From assembly GCF_042140245.1 (NCBI RefSeq), contig NZ_CP159483.1, forward strand, positions 372,001 through 436,000: DNA of 64,000 bases, read 5' to 3'. Below the pieces are notes generated by a model. The model did not search any database and was not told the DNA's origin. It worked only from the letters and a program-made list of their open reading frames with translations. The stretch is from MH13 sp042140245. GTDB taxonomy: Bacteria > Pseudomonadota > Alphaproteobacteria > Rhizobiales > MH13. How positions within the stretch are numbered: the stretch's first letter is position 1; the number at the start of each line of letters is the position of its first letter. The position numbers and the translations under genes are program-made. Below, piece by piece: positions 36,052 to 45,092 of the stretch.

Positions 36052-36343
36052 GCAGCGTGTCACGCCTCACAATTGCGGCCAACATGGGGCAGCGGCCGTC
36101 GCCGATAAGGATCGTCCATGATGGTTAAGCAAGCGTGACACAAAAAGCACACCAGGTTTATGCTGACAGTTGGATGGAGAAAAATGAGCGGACCGTCCGC
36201 CTTAGTCCGCCGTTCGTCTACTGAATTCCGCCGTTCGTCCGCTAGCCAGTCCGCCCAATTCCGCAAGCCGTCCGCCTGCGTTCCGCCCATCGCTTCATAA
36301 TTCGCTGTGGTGCGGTCATGCCAAAGTTGTCGAGTAGGAAAAC
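36052..36343. other. Gene-poor boundary region with phased repeats
   Basis: About 290 bp between the small exported gene and the left end of the island. It contains the GTCCGCC array (36195-36287). No reading frame with recognisable features is seen. Confidence 0.5.
36195..36287. repeat. Helically phased array of eight (G/T)TCCGC(C) heptamers
   Basis: Copies start at 36195, 36205, 36226, 36237, 36249, 36259, 36270 and 36281. Spacings of 10, 21, 11, 12, 10, 11 and 11 bp average one DNA turn, with one turn skipped. Periodicity is not a multiple of three, so it is not a protein repeat. A protein-binding array is inferred. Confidence 0.6.
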
Positions 36344-36372
36344 ATGGTGCTGCCGGAGAGATTTGAACTCTC
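36344..36372. other. Left attachment site (attL core), copy of tRNA-Thr 3' end
   Basis: 29 bases identical to 47701-47729, covering the 3' end of tRNA-Thr(GGT) including its CCA. Marks the left end of the integrated island; the sequence beyond diverges immediately at both sides. Confidence 0.92.
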
Positions 36373-36430
36373 TTGCATAGTCCGCAATCCGCTGATTTTC
36401 AAGCGTTTTTCTGGCTTTCGATAGTTTGTT

Positions 36431-36451
36431 CAGTAACACAAGACTGTAACA
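36431..36451. promoter_or_regulatory. Putative integrase arm-type site, left end
   Basis: CAGTAACA (36431-36438) and CTGTAACA (36444-36451) as direct repeats 13 bp apart, 59 bp inside the left core. The same pair with the same spacing occurs at the right end. It lies about 19 bp before the first island gene. Confidence 0.6.
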
Positions 36452-36469
36452 GTGTTAAGGACAAAATTC

Positions 36470-36871
36470 ATGACAAAATCACGCTATTCGTTCGGCGTAA
36501 CAGAGGGTTACGTCGAGCCCAAACCAACACCCAGACGTTCACCAGCTGAAGCAGCGCTCCCCGCCGGTGCTCTGGTATCCAATCCGGCAGAGCGTGCTGA
36601 CTTCCTGGCTGGAGAGCTCCAGCAAGCAACAAAGGAAGACCGATACGTCACTGCACCAAGCTTGGCTGACAAGTTCCTGGCCTCGAAAGGCGTCACCGAT
36701 ATCTCGGCGAGCCAGAGGAAGCGCCAGGTTTCCTATGTACGAGACTGGCTACGTAAACAGCACAAGCGAGGTCTGGTCGAGCGGGTTAAGGACATGATCG
36801 GAACCGAGTATCCCGGGACTGATGGCTGGCGCTGGGCACCCTCTCAACCAGGCGGGGCGGCCAGCTCATGA
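36470..36871 (+). CDS. Small possible wHTH island protein (possible excisionase or regulator)
   Basis: Not recognised by family. 133 residues from ATG 36470, which follows TTAAGG. Residues about 75-130 contain RKRQVSYVRDWLRKQHKRGL, similar to a recognition helix plus wing arrangement, with a similar basic block in the next protein. Position immediately inside the left end, downstream of the arm-type repeat, fits a Xis-like or regulatory protein, by inference. The last four bases overlap the next start (ATGA), so both are translated together. Confidence 0.6.
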   Translation: MTKSRYSFGVTEGYVEPKPTPRRSPAEAALPAGALVSNPAERADFLAGELQQATKEDRYVTAPSLADKFLASKGVTDISASQRKRQVSYVRDWLRKQHKRGLVERVKDMIGTEYPGTDGWRWAPSQPGGAASS

Positions 36872-37212
36872 AGAAGCACTGGAAGAAACCAAGAGACTTC
36901 CCGATGGTCCAAGGGGCCGATGGCCTTATGCGCTGGACGGCTGGTTACATGAAACGCGTGCGCTCCCCAAAATCTGCAAGAGATGTCACCGAAGCTTGGT
37001 ACTCATCTTGGCGCGGCAAGGAAGACAAGCCGGCGCGTGTGAAGAAGATGTACAAGCGGGGCAACGTGAACCGGGTTGCAGGGTGGATGAAGAGACAGCA
37101 CGCAAATGGCAATCTGGAGCTCGTTGACCGCGGAGGCTTCGGAGGGGCCAAGCGCTACAGGCTGATTGACGGCAAGCTACTTACAAAGGTTAAGCCAACG
37201 CCCAGGCTATAA
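36868..37212 (+). CDS. Small basic island protein, possible wHTH
   Basis: Not recognised. 114 residues, strongly basic. The C-terminal part VNRVAGWMKRQHANGNLELV and KRYRLIDGKLL resembles a short winged-helix and is similar in pattern to the preceding protein (KRQVSYVRDWLRKQHKRGLVERV). Overlaps it by ATGA, so they work as a pair. A DNA-binding role is inferred from charge and pattern only. Confidence 0.55.
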   Translation: MKKHWKKPRDFPMVQGADGLMRWTAGYMKRVRSPKSARDVTEAWYSSWRGKEDKPARVKKMYKRGNVNRVAGWMKRQHANGNLELVDRGGFGGAKRYRLIDGKLLTKVKPTPRL

Positions 37213-37832
37213 AGCGTGTACAAAAACTGCTGATGGTTAGGGTGAAATTTCCCTTTGAAATCATAGGGATGCAATAGTACACAGTATAGAACACAAAATT
37301 TGTATTAAGATATACATCCCCTGTGACACCCTAACTCCTGGAGCTGATACTGATAGTGACCCTCGCAAGGAGAGGATAGACCATTCCTTCTCCCACTTGG
37401 CACCCAAAGCATCACGACCTTGAGCCAGTACTTAAAGTGACCAGATACAGCACCCCCTTATGTTCCCTCCGAGCTAAAGGGGAGAGGGTGAAGATCACCA
37501 CCCCTTTACCAAACGGTCTTCAATGCAATGCCAAGCATTGAGTCAGCTCCAGGCACAGCCCCATAGCGTTCAAGTCAGTGGCGGCTGTGTAAACCCATTT
37601 CCTGCACCAATTTGAATCAAGCTGGCAGGATGGTCGCTCGGCTACGCGGATCAGTGAACGGGTGCAAAGCCGTCGCGCCAACTTGTGTCGAACGAGGGCG
37701 CTTAATGAGATCGGGAAAACAAAACCAGACTTGTTTCAGGCCCGTCCACCGTAACGGCAGATAGCTTACTGCAATCATCAATCCCCGGTTCGGCCTTGAT
37801 ATCAGAGTGCATCTAGCTTCAAGCTATTCTCT
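37213..37832. other. Island non-coding region 1
   Basis: About 620 bp without a convincing gene. It holds an AT-rich stretch near 37270-37315 but no recognised origin, repeat or RNA. Confidence 0.5.
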
Positions 37833-38618
37833 ATGAAGCTCCAACGTATTCTTGAAATTCTCTCGCATCCCTCCCAAGACGCATTCGTTCCGCGCGATGT
37901 CCTGGACGAGGGTCGAATCTTTGCGTTAGGCGTCTTTGAGAACAGTGAGGAACTCCACGGGCGGGTCAGTGATGTCGTTGATGGATTGACAGATCATGTC
38001 GGTCAGCCATTCGAAACGAAGCCTTGGGCTTTCACCTTCCAAATATCCACGCGGCTCTATGACGGCGTTGGTCCAAAGGTTCCCGTTGCCAGCGTTGTTT
38101 ATCCGCAATCTGATGGACGGGTTTTTGTCCAAGACCACGTTGTAAGGCCGAAAAGTCTGCGTTTACTTGGGCAATATGTTTTCGACCACACACCTGATGG
38201 CACTGTGATAACTGTTCCAAAGGATCGATTTGGCGATGTCGATCTCAAGGACCGGGCCGCTGGCTCTTTGTATCCGGCAGCGATTGCTGTGCTCAATACT
38301 CGAGGGTGCAGTATCGATCTCATTCGGGCGCCGAGGGTGCTGAACGCAAGGCGGAAAAGGCAGGGGAAGAGGCCGATACCGGCACGCTATAACGTCGATA
38401 CATCGGAATACTTCACAGCGGTTCAAGGTCAGACTTCTGGACAGAACAAGCTGGGAGTGCGGTCTAGCCCCAGGCCTCACCTCCGCCGCGCCCATGAACG
38501 GATATTGGCGAACGGAGAGCGTCAGTGGATAAGGTCCGCATTGGTCAATGTGAGGAGCGAAGGCGATTTAGCTTTCGTAGAACGCCGCGCCGCATATCGG
38601 TCGAGGACCAGCACTTAG
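37833..38618 (+). CDS. Phage-like hypothetical protein
   Basis: 261 residues, cytosolic. The C-terminal part includes LNARRKRQGKRPIPARYNV and, later, SSPRPHLRRAHERILANGERQWIR, a motif combination I associate with small uncharacterised proteins of alphaproteobacterial prophages, where His and Arg residues in RPHxRRAH are conserved. Function unknown. The ATG at 37833 has no clear ribosome-binding site. It ends about 910 bp before the next island gene, in an otherwise gene-poor stretch. Confidence 0.65.
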   Translation: MKLQRILEILSHPSQDAFVPRDVLDEGRIFALGVFENSEELHGRVSDVVDGLTDHVGQPFETKPWAFTFQISTRLYDGVGPKVPVASVVYPQSDGRVFVQDHVVRPKSLRLLGQYVFDHTPDGTVITVPKDRFGDVDLKDRAAGSLYPAAIAVLNTRGCSIDLIRAPRVLNARRKRQGKRPIPARYNVDTSEYFTAVQGQTSGQNKLGVRSSPRPHLRRAHERILANGERQWIRSALVNVRSEGDLAFVERRAAYRSRTST

Positions 38619-39529
38619 TCCACCGCCTTTGCCGAGACCTTTCAGGGGGTCACACACGCGACATCCTGATACGTAAGCGCAACGCTTTGAGTTCCCCCCG
38701 GGTGGGGCCCTTGCCTCCAGGAGCCAATCAGAGAGTCACCAGCCCCCTTCAAGCTACCATCCTGGGCGCCTCCTCACCCCAAGTGTAGAAGCCCTCCTAA
38801 TAGCCCCCTATGGCTCTCCTGGTTGCAAACCTGTGCTTGCCCTGGGTCCAGCCGCACGGTGATTAGCCTGCCACATGTCATCAAGGACAAGAGGGGAAGA
38901 GGGAAGATATCCCTACGCTTCTCTGCTTCAGGGTCAGCGCGAGGCCATCCAGACCGGCATGTCGCCTGATTCTATTTGGGTATACGTCCAGAGCCTAGCG
39001 TGGATTTGGCATTACTCCCGCCACTACTCATTGGTTTGGAGGGGACTTTCAACGTGGTAAGTTGGACCTGCCAAGTTACTCTAGGACTTATTTGACCCCT
39101 TGTTTCTACAAACTCAGAGAACGCCAAGCTTCGGCGTATCTGCCTCAAGTCGTTCACATTAGCCCAGTCTACAAGTGCACTCCTTGTGCGCCTCTCACTG
39201 ATACCGGCTGGGGGGGGGTATGAAGAGTGCTTAAACCCCATTTGCCCCTCCCAGGCGAGGTATTTAACCAGACTAAGGACGCTCCCTAGCCCGATGCTGA
39301 AAGAACATGGTCGCAGAGCAAAAGCCGTCGGCAGTTGCAATAAGTGTGCGCAGGAGATTTTGCACAAGCGGTATGCTCAGAGTTAACGTTTTACCTCTTC
39401 GGCATCTTTTGCGGGACCACTCACCAAACACAATGATACGTACATGCGACGGCACATACGTTTTCTTGATGGGGTGGCAGGGAGTGTTCCTGATCTGACG
39501 AGTCGCCCCGTCCTGCTATCGCGAACAAG
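38619..39529. other. Island non-coding region 2
   Basis: About 910 bp with only short frames of no coding character on either strand; a run of nine Gs occurs near 39210. It may be decayed genes or an uncharacterised control region. Nothing specific is recognised. Confidence 0.5.
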
Positions 39530-41515
39530 TCAGTTGAGCATCTCCTCGTAAGCATCCAAGTAAAGATCGGCCCAAGCCGCAGCCCCAAGGCCGTTCGGGT
39601 GCATAACGCCATAGGTGGATAGCATTCTACTCACCCTCCTTCCTCTCTGGCGCTCATAGTCGACCGCCGATTGATTTTGGGAAGCTACTGCATCGTCCGA
39701 AGTACGAATTCTCCTAGTCGTGAATGTATAGGCATTCAGAGGATTTCCCCCCGTGTACAGTTCTTCCTCACCAGCACACCAACCGTGCCCATCAAACAAA
39801 CTGCTCGCCTCTAGAATTTGCCAGCGGTTTAAGCGACCTGCCTCTTCGATCTTTGTGTTTACAGCCTCTGCAGCGATCTCAGTTACCCGTTGCATCTCCC
39901 GTCGGCTAATCAATGGCCCAGCCCCTTGAAAAACATTAAAAGTTTGCATCCGGTAGCCCCCAGAACAATAAGAACCATCATCATCTTGGGTGCCGATGGG
40001 ATAAGTTGTACCCAATATTTGCTCACTGGAAACACCTAGGTGCTCGGTCAAACTTTCGTTGAGCCGCTCATACAAAGGAATGGTTATTTCGGCTGCCTGT
40101 TCTGCGGTTTCTTCGGGGTCCTGACAAAGCCCCGATCCGCGACACTCAAACCAACTCTGCATGAACCAGTGGACGTTTCCCATAAATCCAACGTCGTTAC
40201 CGATAATTGAAAGTGTGATTAGATCGACATCATAAGCAAGTTCAGACTCACATTCGATCACTTTCAGAAATGGATCATCATCGGGGAACCGATTGAAGTT
40301 TTCGGAAAAGTAATTGGCGTGCTGTTCATAATAAGCATTAAATTCTTCGATGTATTCTTCAATTTTTGGGTTCGCACATAGTAGTAATATGGCTTGATTA
40401 ATTTGTGATAAGTTTGTTCTCCAGAGATCTGGCCTATCGCCGTTGATCTCTCTCTCCAAAATTCTCTTGGGCTCACTGGTTTCCAAGGTACCGCTATACG
40501 TTCCCAAGACACCAGAGAGCACCTCTGCTCCGGAACAAGCGAGATTTATGTGAACTACCTCAACTCGAGGATTGTATGACGCAAAATGTATGGCCGCCCG
40601 AGATGGCGCAGAAAGGAATGATCGATGGCAGGTGCGGTCCATCCAATATGCGGCATTTGGGGAGAGCGTGTTTTGTGCCCCCAAAGCCGGGATTCTCTCT
40701 ATTCTGATTGGGGGATTAGATGAGGTGGCTGAATCAGTTCCACGCCGGTCTCGAAAATCAAATCTTGTGAGGGCGGCAAAATCAGGCACTCCTTCGCCCG
40801 ACGAATATGAATCCCCCAAGGTTAAAATCAGTCGTTCTTCAATGAATGTATCAACCCCGGATAACGAGTATTCCGTGTTGCTCTCGGGAACAAATACCGA
40901 GATTGAAGTCGTGCTTTCTCCACGTCGCATACCAACCGAAATCCGCTCATCGCAGTTCTGAGTAGTTGTGTAGCCGTCGATATTCCAGTTGCAGGTGAGA
41001 TTTTCAGCCGAAGGTATTTCGAGCCAAACATAAGCACGGCGCTTGCCAACATCGCCCTCCCATGGCCCCTCAGGCTCAGGTATTGGCTGAAGTAAACGCC
41101 GAACTAGAGGGACTTCGAATCCTTGATATCTCAGGTAGTTATGATCATAGTAAGTGTCTGTGCTTGTGAAGGCAGCGGCAAGCCATCGGCTTGAGATTTC
41201 TCGACCGTAGCTTTGCTCTTGATTCTCCGATGGCAACCTCAGTAGCCCTTCGGCTATTTGCCGTCGTCTCGGTCCACGCCTTTCCTCGGAGCAGAGTATG
41301 GGCAGATCGCTATCTCGACAATTTGGGTCTACATAAAGTTGCTCTCGGTAGGCCCAATCACCGCGAATCGAACTAGGGTCAGAAAAGTATGACTCCGATG
41401 CAGGCGACATAGGAGAAAAGGTCCGAAAAGGATGACGAAGCTCCCATCGCACCTCTGCATAGGCATGAGTTAACAACGCTACCCAGATTGTTAAAGATAT
41501 TATCAATCGGATCAT
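39530..41515 (-). CDS. Secreted SGNH/GDSL hydrolase with unknown N-terminal domain
   Basis: 661 residues. Signal peptide RLIISLTIWVALLTHAYA, cleavage after AYA near 20, then an N-terminal region of about 210 residues with six cysteines and no domain I can name, then an SGNH hydrolase. Block I is LGDSYSSGEG (nucleophile Ser236), the oxyanion Asn is in IGNDVGF and the catalytic His is in MHPNG (His639). It would act outside the cytosol on an ester or acyl group. Base composition is AT-richer than neighbouring chromosomal genes, consistent with transfer. Alone in its region of the island. Confidence 0.85.
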   Translation of the reverse strand: MIRLIISLTIWVALLTHAYAEVRWELRHPFRTFSPMSPASESYFSDPSSIRGDWAYREQLYVDPNCRDSDLPILCSEERRGPRRRQIAEGLLRLPSENQEQSYGREISSRWLAAAFTSTDTYYDHNYLRYQGFEVPLVRRLLQPIPEPEGPWEGDVGKRRAYVWLEIPSAENLTCNWNIDGYTTTQNCDERISVGMRRGESTTSISVFVPESNTEYSLSGVDTFIEERLILTLGDSYSSGEGVPDFAALTRFDFRDRRGTDSATSSNPPIRIERIPALGAQNTLSPNAAYWMDRTCHRSFLSAPSRAAIHFASYNPRVEVVHINLACSGAEVLSGVLGTYSGTLETSEPKRILEREINGDRPDLWRTNLSQINQAILLLCANPKIEEYIEEFNAYYEQHANYFSENFNRFPDDDPFLKVIECESELAYDVDLITLSIIGNDVGFMGNVHWFMQSWFECRGSGLCQDPEETAEQAAEITIPLYERLNESLTEHLGVSSEQILGTTYPIGTQDDDGSYCSGGYRMQTFNVFQGAGPLISRREMQRVTEIAAEAVNTKIEEAGRLNRWQILEASSLFDGHGWCAGEEELYTGGNPLNAYTFTTRRIRTSDDAVASQNQSAVDYERQRGRRVSRMLSTYGVMHPNGLGAAAWADLYLDAYEEMLN

Positions 41516-41783
41516 TGTCTAAGCCTCCACAGCGCTCTGCCATAATAAATTTGTACTGTTTTCCGGTAGAGTTTGTTTTGCAATACCAACTAATGCCTAT
41601 CTGTGGACGGGAAATTCTATAGAAAATTCCTCGTGTATTCGGTTAATTAGCTGATTCGCTTTGGGTATACCTCTAGGGAATCGCGTGGATGGCATCCATA
41701 GATTGGTTCGATAATGCGCTTGATATATCCAAAACGAACCAACATATAGAAGACCATGCAAAACGAACCGCATGGAGGTTGCT

Positions 41784-42419
41784 ATGTTCATTCGTGCTTA
41801 TCTGAGGGCGTCTACCAAGGACCAAGACGCCAACCGCGCGGAACAAGACCTCAAGGACTTTGCCCAGTCGCGCGGCCTCACCATCGCGGCGACCTACCGA
41901 GAGAACGAGAGTGGGGCCTCTCTGAAGCGCCCCGAGCTGTTCCGCTTGCTATCTGACAGCGAGGCCGGGGACGTGCTTCTGGTTGAACAGGTAGATCGCC
42001 TATCGCGTCTCAATGCCCAGGACTGGGATAGCCTCAAGGCAGAGATCGCCGAGCGCCGCCTTCGGGTTGTCGCGCTGGACCTTCCGACCTCCTGGCAGAT
42101 GCTCGAGACCTCCCGTGATGACATTCATGGACGGATGCTAGACGCCATCAACGGGATGATGCTGGATATGCTCGCCGCTATCGCTCGCAAGGACTATGAG
42201 GACCGCCGCCGCCGCCAAGCCCAAGGCATTGAACGCGCCAAAGATGAGGGACGTTACCGAGGGAGACCGGAAGATACCAAGCGGAACAACGCGCTCATGA
42301 AGATGCTCAGTGATGGGCAGAGCTGGGCGTCGATAGTTGATGCTACTGGTGTGTCCCGCAGCACGCTCGCCAAGCTATCAAAACGACTAAAGAAAGTCAC
42401 TGAGACCGAAGTATCGTGA
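41784..42419 (+). CDS. Serine recombinase (resolvase/invertase family)
   Basis: Site-specific recombinase of 211 residues. The catalytic Ser10 is in RAYLRASTKDQDANR, and the E helix and the conserved Arg motif EQVDRLSRLNAQDWD follow, with a C-terminal Hin-like helix-turn-helix (DGQSWASIVDATGVSRSTLAKL). ATG 41784 is preceded by GGAGG inside the longer frame, so start 41772 is rejected. As a second recombinase beside the tyrosine integrase, it may resolve dimers or invert DNA in the element; no recognisable res site was seen. Confidence 0.9.
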   Translation: MFIRAYLRASTKDQDANRAEQDLKDFAQSRGLTIAATYRENESGASLKRPELFRLLSDSEAGDVLLVEQVDRLSRLNAQDWDSLKAEIAERRLRVVALDLPTSWQMLETSRDDIHGRMLDAINGMMLDMLAAIARKDYEDRRRRQAQGIERAKDEGRYRGRPEDTKRNNALMKMLSDGQSWASIVDATGVSRSTLAKLSKRLKKVTETEVS

Positions 42420-42536
42420 TTCAGTGATTGGTGGAGCCGGACTGCTGTGCAAAGCTGATTCAGTCGGTTGTTCGCAGTATAGCTTAAGCCCCGCGAACGC
42501 GAAAACCGATAGTTCAGATGGCATACCGAGGCAGCT

Positions 42537-43448
42537 TTGAGCTCTTACCTGGACATTGCAGAGAAAGTGCTGGAACTGCGCAAGCGGCCAATGGGAGCAC
42601 ATGCTATACTAAAGGAGGCATACCTCCTGGATTTGGTGCCAACTCACCTGCATGGCGAGACTCAACACAAGACACTTCATGCCCGGGTCGCTGAAGATAT
42701 CATCCGCAGTCGGGACCGGAGCAGGTTTGTACGAACTTCACCGGGAAAATTCTTCCTCCGCTCATTACTGACCGATGAAAGCATACCGAGTGAGTTTCGA
42801 CGCACAATGACGGCTAGGCGTCGGAAACGGGAGCTCACTCCAGAGCCTGTCCTGTGCATTCGGAAGAGCAGCCTCAATAGACTGGCCCTAGTCTGCAAAC
42901 ACCGCGAACACTCTGCGCTGGAGCGCCTCCGAGATGGTGGTGACTTAGCTTACTTTGAGTACAAAAGGACTCCGGCTGACCACGTGCCGATTTGGACTTT
43001 TGTCAGTCTATACCGTGACGATTCAATCCTAACTTATAGAATAGGTCGATATCGGACTGATAATGACAGCTTAGCAGGCAAACGGACTGTCGGCTTTACC
43101 TCTTTAATCACCGAAAACCAGCAAACACTTTTCAATCACTCTGACCTTGGCGTATTAGAAGCAGGTGTAACAGCTCTCTCAATGGACCTCGACTTCCCAC
43201 TCGGCGTCGAAACGCTTGAGGCGCAAACAAGTAGAGACCCGGCACTAGTGATTATCGGCGATCAAGTTGATGTAACGGCTGTCCTGCTAGCCTTTGACAC
43301 CAAATGCCCCGCATGGTTTGAACCGACCACCAAACGCCTGTCGATGAATGACCTAAAGTGGCTGCCGTTTCGGGTTCCGCCCAACTACCTTGATGACTTC
43401 GACAACTGGACTAAAGCCTTCGTCAAAACGAAGTTTGCCTGGGAGTAG
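42537..43448 (+). CDS. HARE-HTH domain protein, first of a two-gene cassette
   Basis: 303 residues from a TTG start (42537) with GAGG five bases upstream. Residues 1-75 follow the HARE-HTH fold (LDIAEKVLELRKRPMGAHAILKEAY, then TLHARVAEDIIRSRDRSRF), a wHTH module found in restriction endonucleases, RNA polymerase delta and other DNA-linked proteins. The remaining about 225 residues are mixed alpha/beta with RTVGFTSLITENQQTLF and a DLDFPLGVE stretch that I cannot assign with confidence. Eight bases separate it from the next gene, on the same strand, so the two are probably an operon. Confidence 0.75.
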   Translation: MSSYLDIAEKVLELRKRPMGAHAILKEAYLLDLVPTHLHGETQHKTLHARVAEDIIRSRDRSRFVRTSPGKFFLRSLLTDESIPSEFRRTMTARRRKRELTPEPVLCIRKSSLNRLALVCKHREHSALERLRDGGDLAYFEYKRTPADHVPIWTFVSLYRDDSILTYRIGRYRTDNDSLAGKRTVGFTSLITENQQTLFNHSDLGVLEAGVTALSMDLDFPLGVETLEAQTSRDPALVIIGDQVDVTAVLLAFDTKCPAWFEPTTKRLSMNDLKWLPFRVPPNYLDDFDNWTKAFVKTKFAWE

Positions 43449-43456
43449 GCAAACTC

Positions 43457-44935
43457 ATGCAGATCGCAGTGATAGACCTGCTGTACGCCGAGTACTTGAG
43501 GAATCAAGCTGGAGGGGCGTGCCCGGTCCGAGCCAAGCGTGCGTTGCAGGAAATATGTTGGCTTTACTCCCGCGAACAGCGACTTCCTTCAAGCGCCTGT
43601 GGGAGTATGGAGGTTGTCGTTTTAGGCCAGCTCGAGTCAAACATTGATGATCGCAAGTTGAGACGATGGTGTCTGAATGTGCTGGCGCTAATAGGGACGG
43701 CTTCACGTTCGAAAAGCACAATTGAAAGAGTGATCCAGAACTATCACAACGATCCAGACACTATGGCCTCTGCACTGACCGCTTACTTCAAGGTAGAGCA
43801 GGGTGCGTTCGGCGAATTGAGCGGCCGAAGTTACCTGAGTCCTCAGCAGATCAAACTGGCCGCACATATCGGAAATTTTGGGGCACGCATTCGAGATGAT
43901 GGCACAACAATCAATATCGATACCGAAGGTACACCAATCCTAAAGAGCTCATTGGTCGCAGTCGGACTTGGAAGAGCGCCAGAAAACCTGTTTGATCCTC
44001 GCTTTGCCAATGGCGAACTTGTTCGACAGCTTTCGACGCATGATCACACGAATGTCGCCCAATATGCTGTGTGGGCAATCACTGAAAATCCAACTCTTAC
44101 GGTCCAGAATCTGGGATTCGATATTAGGGACCTTACAACCAAGCCCGCTAATGTTCGCGGATGGACCTACAGGTTGTATGGAGACGCTGAAATTGACGAT
44201 GCTCTCAGACATGAAGTTATTACTGAGGGGGCGGTCGATGTAGAGCCCGAGGCCCGGCTAAACCTTGCGCGTGGCATAAAGGCGAGGTTTTACGACGGAA
44301 TCGAAGAAGTAACCTGCGGCTGGTTTTTGGACGAGCCAAATGCCGAGGTAGGCGAGGAAGTTCTTGTCCATATGGTCCGCCAGTCTGCTCGTTGTGGTGA
44401 GTATCGTCGACTTGCCTTAGAGGTGTTTGAGGCGGAGCACCCGAACAGCGAGTTACGCAGGCGCATGTTTGAAGCGGCCAGGGGGCAGCGGATTTATGCG
44501 GAGATGAAGAGGCTGGAGATTAAGGGTGACGGGGACCTTTTCGAAGCACTTACACTGGAGCGAAACGGAGACATCCAAGTGACAAACAACTACAACATAG
44601 GTGTCATACAAGGTGGTGCAGTTTCGCTAGGTGGGGATGCCAAGTCGGAAGGTAACATCACAAACAGCCTAACTGGGAACCAAATCCCGCAGTTTAAGGT
44701 CGACCTTCACAACTTGGCCAGCGAGCTTAAGGCCCTGCCCAGTCAAACCTCCGAGTTGAGTGATCTTGTTAAGCTGATCGAAGATACTGCCGAAAACCCG
44801 TCTGAAGAGAAACGGTCTGCTCTAAGAAGGTCTTGGGATACCATCACATCCGGAACAGAAGGTCTGGCCAAATTTGGGGGCGACATCACAAAGATCGCGG
44901 GGATATGGGAGAAGGTCGCGCCCTATTTGATCTAA
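43457..44935 (+). CDS. Unrecognised 492-residue protein, HEAT-like with Gly/Asn-rich segment, second of the cassette
   Basis: Not recognised as a family. Residues 1-340 appear helical and repeat-like (KLRRWCLNVLALIGTASRSK, then NVAQYAVWAITENPTLTV, then NVRGWTYRLYGD), reminiscent of HEAT-type repeats. Around residue 370-400 comes a Gly/Asn-rich beta-like segment (NNYNIGVIQGGAVSLGGD), and the end is a helical tail of about 85 residues (LASELKALPSQTSEL, ending in IWEKVAPYLI). This three-part plan recalls proteins seen in bacterial conflict systems; that comparison is from memory and unverified. No signal peptide or ATP-binding motif is visible. It begins eight bases after the HARE-HTH gene. Confidence 0.7.
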   Translation: MQIAVIDLLYAEYLRNQAGGACPVRAKRALQEICWLYSREQRLPSSACGSMEVVVLGQLESNIDDRKLRRWCLNVLALIGTASRSKSTIERVIQNYHNDPDTMASALTAYFKVEQGAFGELSGRSYLSPQQIKLAAHIGNFGARIRDDGTTINIDTEGTPILKSSLVAVGLGRAPENLFDPRFANGELVRQLSTHDHTNVAQYAVWAITENPTLTVQNLGFDIRDLTTKPANVRGWTYRLYGDAEIDDALRHEVITEGAVDVEPEARLNLARGIKARFYDGIEEVTCGWFLDEPNAEVGEEVLVHMVRQSARCGEYRRLALEVFEAEHPNSELRRRMFEAARGQRIYAEMKRLEIKGDGDLFEALTLERNGDIQVTNNYNIGVIQGGAVSLGGDAKSEGNITNSLTGNQIPQFKVDLHNLASELKALPSQTSELSDLVKLIEDTAENPSEEKRSALRRSWDTITSGTEGLAKFGGDITKIAGIWEKVAPYLI

Positions 44936-45092
44936 GCCTGGGTGTTGGCGTGAGATAAGCATCGGTCCCTGCGCATGAGCTTTTCAGGCCCTTGTGGCGT
45001 TCGGGCCATCGAACCAATCCAATCGATCAACAAAGCCCAACTCGGTCGAATTGGCAGTGATCGTTCAGACTAAGGATATCACGCATCATTTA

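Noticed and set aside
35747..36121. Plus-strand frame opposite the small exported gene at 35698-36051
   Set aside because: The minus strand has a clean signal peptide; the plus frame has none and is Ala/Ser low complexity.
36452..36469. Extended start of the first island gene
   Set aside because: ATG 36470 with TTAAGG upstream fits better; the longer start has no ribosome-binding site.
39205..39222. Run of nine Gs considered as a phase-variable tract
   Set aside because: It lies in a stretch without a convincing gene, so it cannot switch a reading frame I can name.
38972..39367. 131-residue minus-strand frame in the island's non-coding stretch
   Set aside because: Composition and codon pattern look random, with no ribosome-binding site and no recognisable motif.
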